From contig NZ_JAAGWH010000007.1 in assembly GCF_010682105.1 (NCBI RefSeq), positions 1 through 64,000 of the forward strand: DNA of 64,000 nt, in the 5' to 3' direction. The DNA is from Modestobacter muralis (lineage in GTDB: Bacteria; Actinomycetota; Actinomycetes; Mycobacteriales; Geodermatophilaceae). The position numbers and the translations under genes are program-made. The stretch's first letter is position 1; every line of letters begins with the position of its first letter. Positions 21,263-32,006 of this stretch are shown piece after piece. The notes beneath the pieces are model-generated. The model did no database searches. It saw only the letters and a list, made by a program, of their open reading frames with translations, and was not told the DNA's origin.

Positions 21263-21715
21263 TTGAGCGCAGGCCATCCGCAGGACACCCAGATCCGCGC
21301 CCTGTACGCGCGGTACCTGGCGGGCTGGAACCAGCGCAGCGGCGTCACCGTCTCTTCGGTCTTCGCCGACGACGGTGAGCTCATCGACCTGGACGGCACG
21401 CTGCGCAGCGGCCGGCTGAGCATCGCCGCCGACATGCGCCGGATGTTCGCCGAGCACGCCACCCCCACCTTCGTCGGCGTCGTCCGCTCGGTGCGCCGCC
21501 TCGCCGACGGCGTCGTCATGCTGCACGCGGTGGCCGGCATGGTGCCGCCCGGTGCCGACGGCGTCGACCCGTCGCTGCACACGGTGCACGCGCTGACCGC
21601 GGTCGAGGACGCCGGCCGGTGGAAGATCGCGCTGCTGCAGTCCACCCCCGCCCGGTACGGCGGCCGCGCCGACGCCCTGGCCGCACTGACCGCGGAGCTG
21701 GAAGCCGCCCGGTGA
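21263..21715 (+). CDS. SnoaL-like/NTF2-fold protein (SgcJ/EcaC type)
   Basis: 150 residues with an NTF2-like pattern: an early helix (QIRALYARYLAGWNQRSG), FADDGELIDLDG, a helix with RRMFAEHATP, then strands ending VEDAGRWKIALLQSTPARY, which is typical of the SgcJ/EcaC group. The TTG start at 21263 is supported by AGGAG a few bases upstream. Such proteins bind or detoxify small molecules; no specific substrate is implied. Its stop overlaps the sulfurtransferase start (GTGA), suggesting coupling. Confidence 0.75.
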   Translation: MSAGHPQDTQIRALYARYLAGWNQRSGVTVSSVFADDGELIDLDGTLRSGRLSIAADMRRMFAEHATPTFVGVVRSVRRLADGVVMLHAVAGMVPPGADGVDPSLHTVHALTAVEDAGRWKIALLQSTPARYGGRADALAALTAELEAAR

Positions 21716-22536
21716 GGGTCCTGACGTCGGTCGCCGAGCTGGGTGCCGACCTCGCCGACGTCGTCCTGCTCGACGTCCGCTGGGCGCTGGGCGACCCGCA
21801 CGGCCGCGAGCACCACCGCACCGGCCACCTGCCCGGTGCGGTGTTCGTCGACCTGGACGCCGAGCTGTCCGCACCGCCCTCACCTGCACAGGGGCGCCAC
21901 CCGCTGCCCTCACTGCAGTCACTGCAGGCAGCCGCCCGGCGCTGGGGCCTGACCGACGGCGCACGCGTCGTGGTGTACGACGCCGGTCCCGGGACGGGCG
22001 CCGCCCGCGCCTGGTGGCTGCTGCGCTGGGGTGGGGTGTCCGAGGTGACGATCCTGGACGGCGGACTCGCCGCCTGGGTGGCCGCCGGTGGCAAGCTCGA
22101 GCGGGGCGACGTCGTGCCGCCGGCCGGCGACGTGACGCTCACCGGCGGCGGGATGCCCACGCTGGACATCGACGAGGCCGCCGCGCTGCCTGCCCGTGGC
22201 GGCCTGCTGCTCGACGCCCGGGCCGGTGAGCGGTTCCGCGGCGAGGTGGAGCCGGTCGACCCCCGGGCCGGTCACGTGCCCGGCGCGGTGAGCGCGCCGG
22301 CCACCGACCTTCTGCAGCCCGACGGCACATTCGGTACAGCCGCTGTACTGACCGAGCACTTCGCCCGGCTCGGCGTCCGGCCCGGGACCCCGGTCGGCGT
22401 CTACTGCGGTTCCGGTGTCTTCGCCGCCCACGAGGTCGCCGCACTGGCGATCGCCGGCGTCGACGCCGCGCTGTGGCCGGGTTCCTGGTCGCAGTGGTCC
22501 CACGACTCCGCCCGCCCGGTCGCCACGGGCTCCTGA
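21712..22536 (+). CDS. Two-domain rhodanese sulfurtransferase
   Basis: 274 residues with two rhodanese modules. The first is inactive (YDAGPGTGAARAWWLLR, no Cys); the second carries the persulfide C232 in GVYCGSGVFA. The loop differs from the classical CRxGxT of thiosulfate sulfurtransferase and resembles the CGSGVTA of 3-mercaptopyruvate sulfurtransferases, so SseA-type activity is most likely. Start GTG 21712 overlaps the previous stop. A 22-bp intergenic hairpin follows, shared with the convergent gene. Confidence 0.88.
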   Translation: MRVLTSVAELGADLADVVLLDVRWALGDPHGREHHRTGHLPGAVFVDLDAELSAPPSPAQGRHPLPSLQSLQAAARRWGLTDGARVVVYDAGPGTGAARAWWLLRWGGVSEVTILDGGLAAWVAAGGKLERGDVVPPAGDVTLTGGGMPTLDIDEAAALPARGGLLLDARAGERFRGEVEPVDPRAGHVPGAVSAPATDLLQPDGTFGTAAVLTEHFARLGVRPGTPVGVYCGSGVFAAHEVAALAIAGVDAALWPGSWSQWSHDSARPVATGS

Positions 22537-22542
22537 TGCGCG

Positions 22543-22571
22543 CCCCGGGCGGCTGTCACGGCCGCCCGGGG
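22543..22571. terminator. Bidirectional hairpin between convergent genes
   Basis: CCCCGGGCGGC (22543-22553) and GCCGCCCGGGG (22561-22571) with a 7-nt loop lie between the sulfurtransferase stop and the stop of the minus-strand FBP gene. The stem can terminate both. Confidence 0.75.
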
Positions 22572-22578
22572 TCCTCCC

Positions 22579-23085
22579 TCAGCTGGTCGAGGCCACGTCG
22601 CGGACGAACTGGGCGGACCGGTCGCGCAGGCCGGTGATCCGGTCGGCGACGACCTGGTCGGCGATCGCCTCGATCCCTGAGCCGGACTCCGCGCTGGTGG
22701 GTGGGCGGCGCACGTGGACCGAGCAGGTGAAGTCCGTGCAGACGAGGGTGCCGATCGTGTTGCCGGCCCGTCCGCTGCCCCCGCCGCGGCGTGCGACGAA
22801 CAGGGACGCCTCGACCGAGGACAGGTCCCGGCACCAGGCGCACATGGCCGTGCGGCGTCGTCCGCTGGCGGGGGCCGCGGCGGCCCGCAGCAGGACGCCC
22901 GTGGGCTCGCCGTCCAGCTCGAGCACGACGTAGGACGACAGCGGCGAGCGGCGGTCGTGCCAGCCCAGGTAGTCCAGGCGGCCCCACGGGACCTCGGCGA
23001 GGTCGGGGAGGACCGCCTGTGTCACCTCTCGGCGGCTGGCGTTGAGGAACGAGGCGCGGATCTGCTTCTCGGTCAGGGCGTTCAC
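22579..23085 (-). CDS. FBP-type zinc-finger protein (EF-G-binding-like)
   Basis: 168 residues. Zinc ligands are C82 and C85 (MCAWCRD) and C116 and C121 (VCTDFTCSVHVRR), the treble-clef pattern of the C-terminal domain of FusB-type EF-G-binding proteins. In FusB proteins this domain contacts EF-G and promotes release from the ribosome. The N-terminal part (LTEKQIRASFLNASRRE) is short, so this is the free actinobacterial FBP domain protein, not a full FusB. It starts at GTG 23085. Fusidic acid protection is possible but untested. Confidence 0.8.
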   Translation of the reverse strand: MNALTEKQIRASFLNASRREVTQAVLPDLAEVPWGRLDYLGWHDRRSPLSSYVVLELDGEPTGVLLRAAAAPASGRRRTAMCAWCRDLSSVEASLFVARRGGGSGRAGNTIGTLVCTDFTCSVHVRRPPTSAESGSGIEAIADQVVADRITGLRDRSAQFVRDVASTS

Positions 23086-23413
23086 GAGGGGTCTGCTTCC
23101 GGTCGGTACGGGACCGCCGGCCGTTCGGCGCTCCGGACTGTGGACACGGGCGCGCGACGGCAGGCGGCAGGGGGAGGACGTGCGGGGCGTCCGTCCGCGA
23201 CCGGGTCCGCGCTGCGCTCACGCGCCCGCGGTGCGGGGCGTGGCGCAGGGGTGGGTCAGGTCAGCGGCGCCGGACGGGGGTCCGGCTCAGGGTCGTGCAG
23301 GCCACGACGGCCACCTCACGATCCGCGCGCGTGCTGCGCACCTGTTGGTCCGACTCGTCCGGCCCGATGACCGGTCCCCTCACCGTACGACCCCTGGCAA
23401 GGGAGTTCGTGGA
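23086..23413. other. Intergenic region without a recognisable gene
   Basis: This 328-bp spacer lies upstream of the FBP gene and downstream of the chelatase gene, both on the minus strand. It must contain the FBP promoter. Long open frames here are GC-frame artefacts. I see no RNA gene, repeat family member or convincing promoter; only a short inverted pair around CCGGACGGGGGTCCGG near 23270. Confidence 0.5.
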
Positions 23414-24109
23414 TCAGCCCCGGGCGGCGTCGTAGCGGTCGAGCAGGACGGCGGCGATGCGCTCGTCGGGCAGCAATGGTGCCGTGACGCAATCGGCGCC
23501 CGCGCCCTGGAGCTTGTCGTGGAAGTGCCCGGGGGCCAGCAGGTAGGCCGCGACGACCACCCGGTGGGCGCCGGCCGCCCGGGCCGCGGCCACCGCGTCC
23601 GGCACGCTGGGCGTCGCGGCCGAGCCGTAGCCGGTGGTGACCGGGCCGGACCAGTCGGCCTGCAGCAGCAGCGCGGTGTGCTCGACGTCGGCGACCGAGC
23701 GGGCGTCACTGGAACCGGCAGCCGCCAGCACGATCGCCGTCCGGGTGTCGGTGGGGTCGGCGTCGGCGGCGAGCAGTCGGGCGGTGAGCACCGCGGCCAG
23801 CCGCGGGTCCGGGCCGAGCGGGCGGGCGGCCACCGCACCGGGGTGGGCGGCGACGGCACCCGCGATGTCGACGTGCACGTGGTAGCCGCCGGACAGCAGC
23901 AGCGGGACGACGACCGCCGGCGTCTGCGAGCCCGCCAGCCCCGCGACGACGTCGACGACGGTCGGCGGCTGCACGTCGACGAACGCCGCGGTGGTGCGCA
24001 GGCCCGGCCGCAGCGCCCGGGCGGCCAGCGCGAGCTCGCCGATCAGCCGGCGTCCGGTCGGGTTGCGGGTGCCGTGCGCGCACGCGACGAGCACCGGTTG
24101 TGCGCTCAG
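23414..24109 (-). CDS. Sirohydrochlorin chelatase-like protein (CbiX/SirB)
   Basis: About 231 residues in two homologous halves. The first has the metal/substrate histidine in LVACAHGTRNP and HVHVDI; the second repeats a VLAAAGSSDARS strand-loop. This is the class II chelatase fold, which inserts Fe, Co or Ni into sirohydrochlorin. The start is a judgement: AGGAG (24116-24120, complement) sits six bases before a CTG at 24109; a TTG at 24148 extends it by 13 codons and a GTG at 24094 shortens it. It follows the SDR gene closely and is probably in one operon with aconitase. No other cobalamin or siroheme gene is present. Confidence 0.8.
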   Translation of the reverse strand: MSAQPVLVACAHGTRNPTGRRLIGELALAARALRPGLRTTAAFVDVQPPTVVDVVAGLAGSQTPAVVVPLLLSGGYHVHVDIAGAVAAHPGAVAARPLGPDPRLAAVLTARLLAADADPTDTRTAIVLAAAGSSDARSVADVEHTALLLQADWSGPVTTGYGSAATPSVPDAVAAARAAGAHRVVVAAYLLAPGHFHDKLQGAGADCVTAPLLPDERIAAVLLDRYDAARG

Positions 24110-24149
24110 GGTCGTCTCCTGGCCGTCGAGGCAGCCGTGAGCGCACAAC
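24097..24149. promoter_or_regulatory. 12-bp inverted repeat around the chelatase translation start
   Basis: GTTGTGCGCTCA (24097-24108) and TGAGCGCACAAC (24138-24149) are exact complements separated by 29 nt. On the minus-strand mRNA the AGGAG lies in the loop and the 3' arm covers the proposed start codon. It may be a translational control structure or an operator. Confidence 0.5.
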
Positions 24150-24165
24150 GGCGGCCGGAGTTCAT

Positions 24166-24920
24166 CTACAGGGCCCTCGTGCTGCCGCCGTCGACGGTGA
24201 GCATCGTCCCGGTCAGGTACGACGCGGCGGGGGAGAGGGCGAAGGCGGCGACCCGGCCGAACTCCTCCGGCCGGCCCACCCGGCCCAGCGGGATGGCGGC
24301 CTCGGTGCGGGCCCGGGCGGCGGCGGGGTCACCGGAGGCGGCCTCGATCTGGGTGATCCGGTCGGTGGCGATGGTGCCGGGCAGCAACCCGACGACCCGG
24401 ATGCCGCGGGGGCCGAGCTCGTCGGCCAGGGCCTTCGCCGTCATCGCCAGGCCCGGGCGCAACCCGTTGGAGACGGCCAGGCCGCCGATGGGCTGGCGCA
24501 CCGAGGTGGACAGCACGAAGCCGATCGCCGCACCGGCGGACAGGTGCGGCACCAGCGCCCGGACCAGCCGCAGCGGCCCGAGCAGCACGCTCTCCACGCC
24601 GGCCCGCCAGGCGTCCTCGCCGACGTCGAGCACCGAGCCGGGGGCCGGGCCGCCGACGGAGATCAGCGCCCCGTCGACCCGGCCGAGCTGCGCGAGCGCC
24701 TCGGCGACCAGGATCTCGGCCGCCGCCGGGTCGGCGAGGTCCGCGGCGACCCCCGCGGCGAGCGGGCCGAGCGCCTCGACCGCCTCGGAGACCCCGTAGG
24801 CGGCCCGGGAGCTGATCAGCACCCGGGCCCCGTCGGTGACCAGTGCCTGGGCGGTCGCCAGCCCCAGCCCCCGGCTCGCGCCGGTGAGCAGGTAGCCGCG
24901 ACCGCCCAGACCCAGGTCCA

Positions 24921-24921
<1 letters not shown>
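24166..24921 (-). CDS. SDR-family protein with a degenerate active site
   Basis: 251 residues with a Rossmann fold: TGASRGLGLATA is the dinucleotide-binding Gly motif and the C-terminus ends in the usual YLTGTMLTVDGG. The catalytic Ser is kept in VLSTSVRQ. Where YxxxK is expected, the sequence is SNGLR (in GLAVSNGLRPGLA), so both Tyr and Lys appear replaced. The protein may bind NAD(P) without classical reduction, or use a different mechanism. The start ATG overlaps the acn stop by one base, making it the second cistron after aconitase. Confidence 0.85.
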
Positions 24922-27749
<2,828 letters not shown>

Positions 27750-28054
27750 TGTCTGCGCCTCACCCTCGCTGGTCCTGCGCGCGTCCTGCGCCTCGATGTG
27801 CCACCCCCGATCATCCCAGCCCGATGGGCCGCGTGCGGACCAAGGCTGCCCTTCCCTCACCCTCCGTGGGCGAAGTCGCCACGCTCCGCAGGCGACGCGG
27901 CCTCACCCCGACGGGGGAGGCGACCGCCCCAGCCCTCCGCTGCCCCGCCCGTCCGGTCGATGGGCCCGGGAGAGCACACCCGGCACGGGTGTGCCGGGAC
28001 TGGTCGAGACCGGCGCCGCCGAGCACCTGGCGCCGGGCAACGGAGGAGCAGGCA
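27750..28054. other. Divergent promoter and leader region between acnA and the NlpC/P60 gene
   Basis: This 305-bp region should hold both promoters. On the + strand, 27975-27993 forms CACACCCG-GCA-CGGGTGTG, and the stretch from about 27865 is rich in possible stems. Leaders of actinobacterial NlpC/P60 genes can carry a c-di-AMP (ydaO) riboswitch, but I could not match the conserved core. No gene is evident. Confidence 0.4.
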
Positions 28055-29521
28055 GTGCGGGCACGCGTGGGCACACAGGCAGGGACGGGACGCCGGACGG
28101 GAGGCCGCTGGCTGCAGCGGGCACTGGCCGCCGGGACGGTGACGGCGGCCTGCCTGGTCGTCGCACCGGGCACGGCGGGGGCCGCGCCGGTAAACCCCAG
28201 CGACCAGCAGATCAGCGCCGCGGAGCAGGCGAAGGCCGCCGCCGCCGCGGAGGTCGGACAGATCACCGCCGCCCTGGCCCAGGCGCAGTCCGCGGCCGCC
28301 GGTGCCGCCGCGCAGGCCGACATCGCCCTGCAGGACTACGAGGAGAAGCAGGTCGCCCAGGACGAGGCGCGGACGGCGGCCGAGGCCGCGGCCGCTGCTG
28401 CCGCCGCGGCCGACGTCCAGCTCCAGGGCGGGCGGGACGCGGTCGCCGCCTTCGCCCGGGACAGCTACATCCAGGGCAGCACCGCCGGCGGTGCACTGGC
28501 GCTGATGACCTCCGGCGGTCCGGCCGAGCTGATCGAGCGGGCCGCCCTGCTCGACGCCGCCGGCGAGCACCGCACCGACGTCGTCGCCGAGTTCACGGTG
28601 CTCGAGCAGCAGGCCACCGCCGCCGAGCAGACCGCGCAGGCGACCCTCGGCGCGGCCGAGGCGCTCAAGACCGAGGCGGCGGCGCTGCTGGCCACCGCGC
28701 AGGAGCAGAAGGTCGCCGCCCGCGAGCAGGCCGCCGCCCTGGCCGACCAGCAGGAGCAGCTGGAAGGCCGGCTCGCGGAGGCGCAGCAGGTCGCGTTCGG
28801 CCTGGCCGGTGCCCGCAAGGCCGCGGAGGAGTACGCGGCGGCCCAGGCCGCGGCAGCCCCGCCGCCGGCCGCACCGCGCCGCACGACCGCCGCGGCACCG
28901 GCCGCCGGGTCCGCCGGCACGCCGGCGGCCGCAGCCCCCAGCAGCACGCCGTCCCGGGTCCCCGCCGCCGGTGCCCCGGCTGCAGGAGGCAACGCCGCGC
29001 CTGCTCCTGCCCCGGCCCCCGCCCCCGCTCCGGCGCCGGTCACGACGCCGGTCAAGGTCCCCGTCGCGCCGAAGCCCGGGGGGACCACCGCCGACGCGCC
29101 GTCCGGGTCGGCCGTGCAGCGGGCGATCGCCGCGGCCCGCACCCAGCTGGGCCTGCCGTACTCCTGGGGCGGTGGCGGCAGCAACGGGCCCGGCTTCGGG
29201 ATCTCGCCGGACACCAGCATCTGGGGCTTCGACTGCTCCGGCCTGACCCAGTACGCCTACGCACAGGCCGGGGTCGCCATCGGCGGCACCAGCCGCGACC
29301 AGTACTGGCGCTTCCGCGACCGCACCGTCGCCCGGGCCGACCTCCAGCCCGGCGACCTCGTGTTCTGGGGCACCGGGAACGACTACACGTCGATCTACCA
29401 CGTGGCGCTCTACATCGGCGGCAACCAGGTGGTCCAGGCGCCGCAGAGCAACGACGTGGTGAAGGTCAGCACCATGTGGTTCGGCAGCGACTACTTCGGT
29501 GCAGTGCGACCCACCGGCTGA
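28055..29521 (+). CDS. Secreted NlpC/P60 peptidoglycan endopeptidase (RipA-like)
   Basis: 488 residues. A signal peptide (about 1-43, ending AGTAGA-like GTAGAAP) leads to a long Ala/Gln/Glu coiled coil (about 45-265), a Pro/Ala linker (266-350) and a C-terminal NlpC/P60 domain. The catalytic cysteine is C394 in GFDCSGLTQYAY and the histidine is H449 in IYHVALYIG. It should cleave stem-peptide bonds during septation, with the coiled coil acting as autoinhibitor or targeting arm. The GTG at 28055 has a perfect GGAGGAG. In mycobacteria ripA and ripB stand in tandem before moxR; here there is one gene. The region's suf-acn-rip-moxR order is preserved. Confidence 0.92.
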   Translation: MRARVGTQAGTGRRTGGRWLQRALAAGTVTAACLVVAPGTAGAAPVNPSDQQISAAEQAKAAAAAEVGQITAALAQAQSAAAGAAAQADIALQDYEEKQVAQDEARTAAEAAAAAAAAADVQLQGGRDAVAAFARDSYIQGSTAGGALALMTSGGPAELIERAALLDAAGEHRTDVVAEFTVLEQQATAAEQTAQATLGAAEALKTEAAALLATAQEQKVAAREQAAALADQQEQLEGRLAEAQQVAFGLAGARKAAEEYAAAQAAAAPPPAAPRRTTAAAPAAGSAGTPAAAAPSSTPSRVPAAGAPAAGGNAAPAPAPAPAPAPAPVTTPVKVPVAPKPGGTTADAPSGSAVQRAIAAARTQLGLPYSWGGGGSNGPGFGISPDTSIWGFDCSGLTQYAYAQAGVAIGGTSRDQYWRFRDRTVARADLQPGDLVFWGTGNDYTSIYHVALYIGGNQVVQAPQSNDVVKVSTMWFGSDYFGAVRPTG

Positions 29522-29535
29522 GGAGAGACCATCTG

Positions 29536-29566
29536 CCCCACCGCTCGCAGGCTCGTGGCGGGACCC
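29536..29566 (+). repeat. Dispersed intergenic repeat, copy 2
   Basis: Begins CCCCACCGCTCGCAGGC and ends CTCGTGGCGGGACCC, 15 bases after the NlpC/P60 stop. It differs from copy 1 at three or four positions. A separate hairpin follows. Confidence 0.7.
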
Positions 29567-29595
29567 TGCAGGGGGCCGGGAGAGCCGGTGGTGGG

Positions 29596-29629
29596 GCGTC
29601 GGGCAGCCACGGGGGGAGCTGCCCGACGC
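29596..29629 (+). terminator. Hairpin after the NlpC/P60 gene
   Basis: GCGTCGGGCAGC (29596-29607) and GCTGCCCGACGC (29618-29629) form a perfect 12-bp stem with a 10-nt loop, downstream of repeat copy 2. It likely ends the hydrolase transcript before the moxR promoter. Confidence 0.65.
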
Positions 29630-29742
29630 ACTGGCGAGGCTAGCAGCCCCGGCCGTGCGTGGGCAGCTCTCGCGACGCCGACCCACGCCTTTCCCCACGC
29701 CGCGCCGGTGGCCCGCACAGCCGGGTGGTGGAGACTGGGACG

Positions 29743-31047
29743 GTGACCGCTGCCGCGAGCCAGTCCGTCCCCGAACAGCCCGTCCCGCCGTCGGTGGACG
29801 CCGCCCAGCTCGAGCGCGCGCTGTTCGAGATCAAGCGGGTCATCGTCGGTCAGGACCGGCTCGTGGAACGGATGCTGGTCGGCCTGCTGGCCCGCGGCCA
29901 CGTGCTCCTCGAGGGCGTGCCCGGGGTGGCCAAGACCCTCGCGGTGGAGACCCTCGCCCGCGTCGTCGGCGGGCACTTCGCCCGCCTGCAGTTCACCCCC
30001 GACCTGGTGCCGGCCGACATCATCGGCACCCGTATCTACAAGGCCGGCCAGGACGCCTTCGACACCGAGCTGGGCCCGGTGTTCGCCAACTTCGTGCTCG
30101 CCGACGAGATCAACCGCGCGCCGGCCAAGGTGCAGTCGGCGCTGCTGGAGGTCATGGCCGAGCGGCAGGTCTCCATCGGCGGCGTCACCCACAAGCTGCC
30201 CGACCCGTTCCTGGTGCTCGCCACCCAGAACCCGATCGAGAACGAGGGCGTCTACCCGCTGCCGGAGGCCCAGCGCGACCGCTTCCTGCTCAAGGTGCTC
30301 GTGGACTACCCGAGCCCGGAGGAGGAGCGGGAGATCATCTACCGGATGGGGCAGACCCCGCCGACGCCGCAGACGGTCCTCGGCCCGGACGACGTCCGCC
30401 GGCTGCAGCGCACCGCCTCGCAGGTCTTCGTCCACCACGCACTGGTCGACTACGTCGTCCGGCTCGTGGTGGCGACCCGGACGCCCACCGAGCACGGCAT
30501 GCCCGACGTGGCCAACTGGGTCTCCTACGGCGCCAGCCCGCGCGCCTCGCTGGGCCTGATCGCCGCCAGCCGGGCGCTCGCGCTGATCCGCGGCCGCGAC
30601 TACGTGCTGCCCCAGGACGTGCTGGACGTGACCGCCGACGTGCTGCGGCACCGACTCGTGCTCTCCTACGACGCGCTGGCCGACGGCGTGCCCGCCGACC
30701 ACATCGTCAAGCGGGTGCTGCAGAGCGTCCCGCTGCCGCAGGTCACCCCGCGGCAGCGCGCCAACGGCTTCGGCCCCGCGGGCCCCGGCGGTCCGATGGT
30801 GCCCGGCCCCGGTGGGCAGTACGGCCCGCCGCAGCCGGTGCCCGCCGGCGCGCACGCCACCTCGAACGGGCAGGGCGCGCCGCAGGGCTGGTCCGACGGC
30901 CAGGGTCCCGCGGCAGGGCAGGGCGGGCAGCCGCAGTACCAGCAGGCCCCGTTCCAGCAGGCGCCTTTCCAGCAGGCGCCGTTCCAGCAGGGCCCGCCGC
31001 CGCAGGGCGGCCGTCCCGACGCCGGCTCGGGCCCGCAGCCGGGATGA
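29743..31047 (+). CDS. MoxR-family AAA+ ATPase
   Basis: 434 residues. The AAA core has Walker A GVPGVAKT (58-65), a Walker B with DEINRAPAKVQ, and sensor NPIENEGVYPLPEAQRDRF. MoxR ATPases act as chaperones for vWA/MIDAS proteins encoded beside them, as here. The C-terminal 90 residues are a Pro/Gly/Gln tail with tandem FQQAP units (about four copies), absent from most MoxR cores. Start GTG 29743 is chosen because it follows GGAG/TGGGA spacing; other GTGs lie 13-18 bases upstream. The stop overlaps the DUF58 start. Confidence 0.92.
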   Translation: MTAAASQSVPEQPVPPSVDAAQLERALFEIKRVIVGQDRLVERMLVGLLARGHVLLEGVPGVAKTLAVETLARVVGGHFARLQFTPDLVPADIIGTRIYKAGQDAFDTELGPVFANFVLADEINRAPAKVQSALLEVMAERQVSIGGVTHKLPDPFLVLATQNPIENEGVYPLPEAQRDRFLLKVLVDYPSPEEEREIIYRMGQTPPTPQTVLGPDDVRRLQRTASQVFVHHALVDYVVRLVVATRTPTEHGMPDVANWVSYGASPRASLGLIAASRALALIRGRDYVLPQDVLDVTADVLRHRLVLSYDALADGVPADHIVKRVLQSVPLPQVTPRQRANGFGPAGPGGPMVPGPGGQYGPPQPVPAGAHATSNGQGAPQGWSDGQGPAAGQGGQPQYQQAPFQQAPFQQAPFQQGPPPQGGRPDAGSGPQPG

Positions 31048-32006
31048 CCGGACCCAGCCCGGCGGGGGCGCCGGGCGGCACCGGCGGCGCCCCGCCGCAC
31101 TTCGGGTCGGGGAGCTCCTCGGCGGTGCTGCTGCGCCGGCTGGAGCTGACCGTCCGGCGCCGCCTGGACGGGTTGCTGCAGGGCGACCACCTGGGCCTGG
31201 TGCCGGGCTCCGGCAGCGAGGCCGGCGACGCCCGCACGTACCACCCCGGCGACGACGTGCGCCGGATGGACTGGGCGGTGACCGCGCGCACCCAGTCACC
31301 GCACGTGCGGGAGACCGTGGCCGACCGCGAGCTGGAGACCTGGGTGGTCCTGGACCTCTCCGCGAGCCTGGACTTCGGCACCGCGGACTCGGAGAAGCGC
31401 GACCTGGCCATCGCCGGCCTGGCCGCGGTCGGCCACCTCACCGTCCGCGGCGGCAACCGGCTCGGCGCCGTGGTGACCACCGGCGAGCGGGTCGACCGGT
31501 ACCCGGCGGTGCCCGGCCGGCTGGCCGTCGACCGGCTGCTGCGCTCCGTCGTCGACACCCCGCGGGCGGGGAGCGGACGCCGCGGTGACCTGGCCGCCGC
31601 GATCGACTCGCTGCGCCGCCCGCCCCGCCGCCGCGGGCTGGTCGTGGTGATCTCGGACTTCCTCGGCGACCTGGACTGGGAGCGCCCGCTGCGGGGGCTG
31701 TCGGCCCGGCACGAGCTGCTGGCCATCGAGGTCGTCGACCCGCGCGAGCTCGAGCTCACCGACGTCGGCCTGCTCACCGTCGTGGACCCGGAGAGCGGGC
31801 AGACCCTCGAGGTGCCCACCGGCAACGCCGACGTGCGCCGCCGCTTCGCCGAGGGCGCCGCCGCCCAGCGGGCGGAGATCGCCGCCGCCCTGCGCCGGGC
31901 GGGTGCGGGGCACCTGCGGCTGCAGACCGACCGCGACTGGATGGCCGACGTCGTCGCCTACGTCGCCCACCGCCGGCGTGCCGGCAACGGAGGAGCCTCC
32001 CGATGA
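31044..32006 (+). CDS. DUF58 protein of the MoxR module
   Basis: 320 residues with the DUF58 signature (YHPGDDVRRMDWAVTARTQ) and a degenerate vWA-like fold containing VVLDLSASLDFG. It lacks membrane helices at its N-terminus, unlike many DUF58 proteins. It normally works with MoxR and vWA partners, which flank it with four-base overlaps on both sides (ATGA). The likely role is envelope or enzyme-complex maturation; mycobacterial orthologues sit in the same position after moxR1. No catalytic activity is known. Confidence 0.9.
   Translation: MTGPSPAGAPGGTGGAPPHFGSGSSSAVLLRRLELTVRRRLDGLLQGDHLGLVPGSGSEAGDARTYHPGDDVRRMDWAVTARTQSPHVRETVADRELETWVVLDLSASLDFGTADSEKRDLAIAGLAAVGHLTVRGGNRLGAVVTTGERVDRYPAVPGRLAVDRLLRSVVDTPRAGSGRRGDLAAAIDSLRRPPRRRGLVVVISDFLGDLDWERPLRGLSARHELLAIEVVDPRELELTDVGLLTVVDPESGQTLEVPTGNADVRRRFAEGAAAQRAEIAAALRRAGAGHLRLQTDRDWMADVVAYVAHRRRAGNGGASR

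Noticed and set aside
23042-24799. 585-codon + strand open frame over the chelatase and SDR genes
   Set aside because: It is the shadow of two minus-strand genes and has no recognisable domains.
27861-28054. Possible ydaO (c-di-AMP) riboswitch before the NlpC/P60 gene
   Set aside because: The context fits, but I could not identify the conserved core. A covariance-model search with Rfam RF00379 on 27750-28054 would decide; a significant hit would reinstate it.
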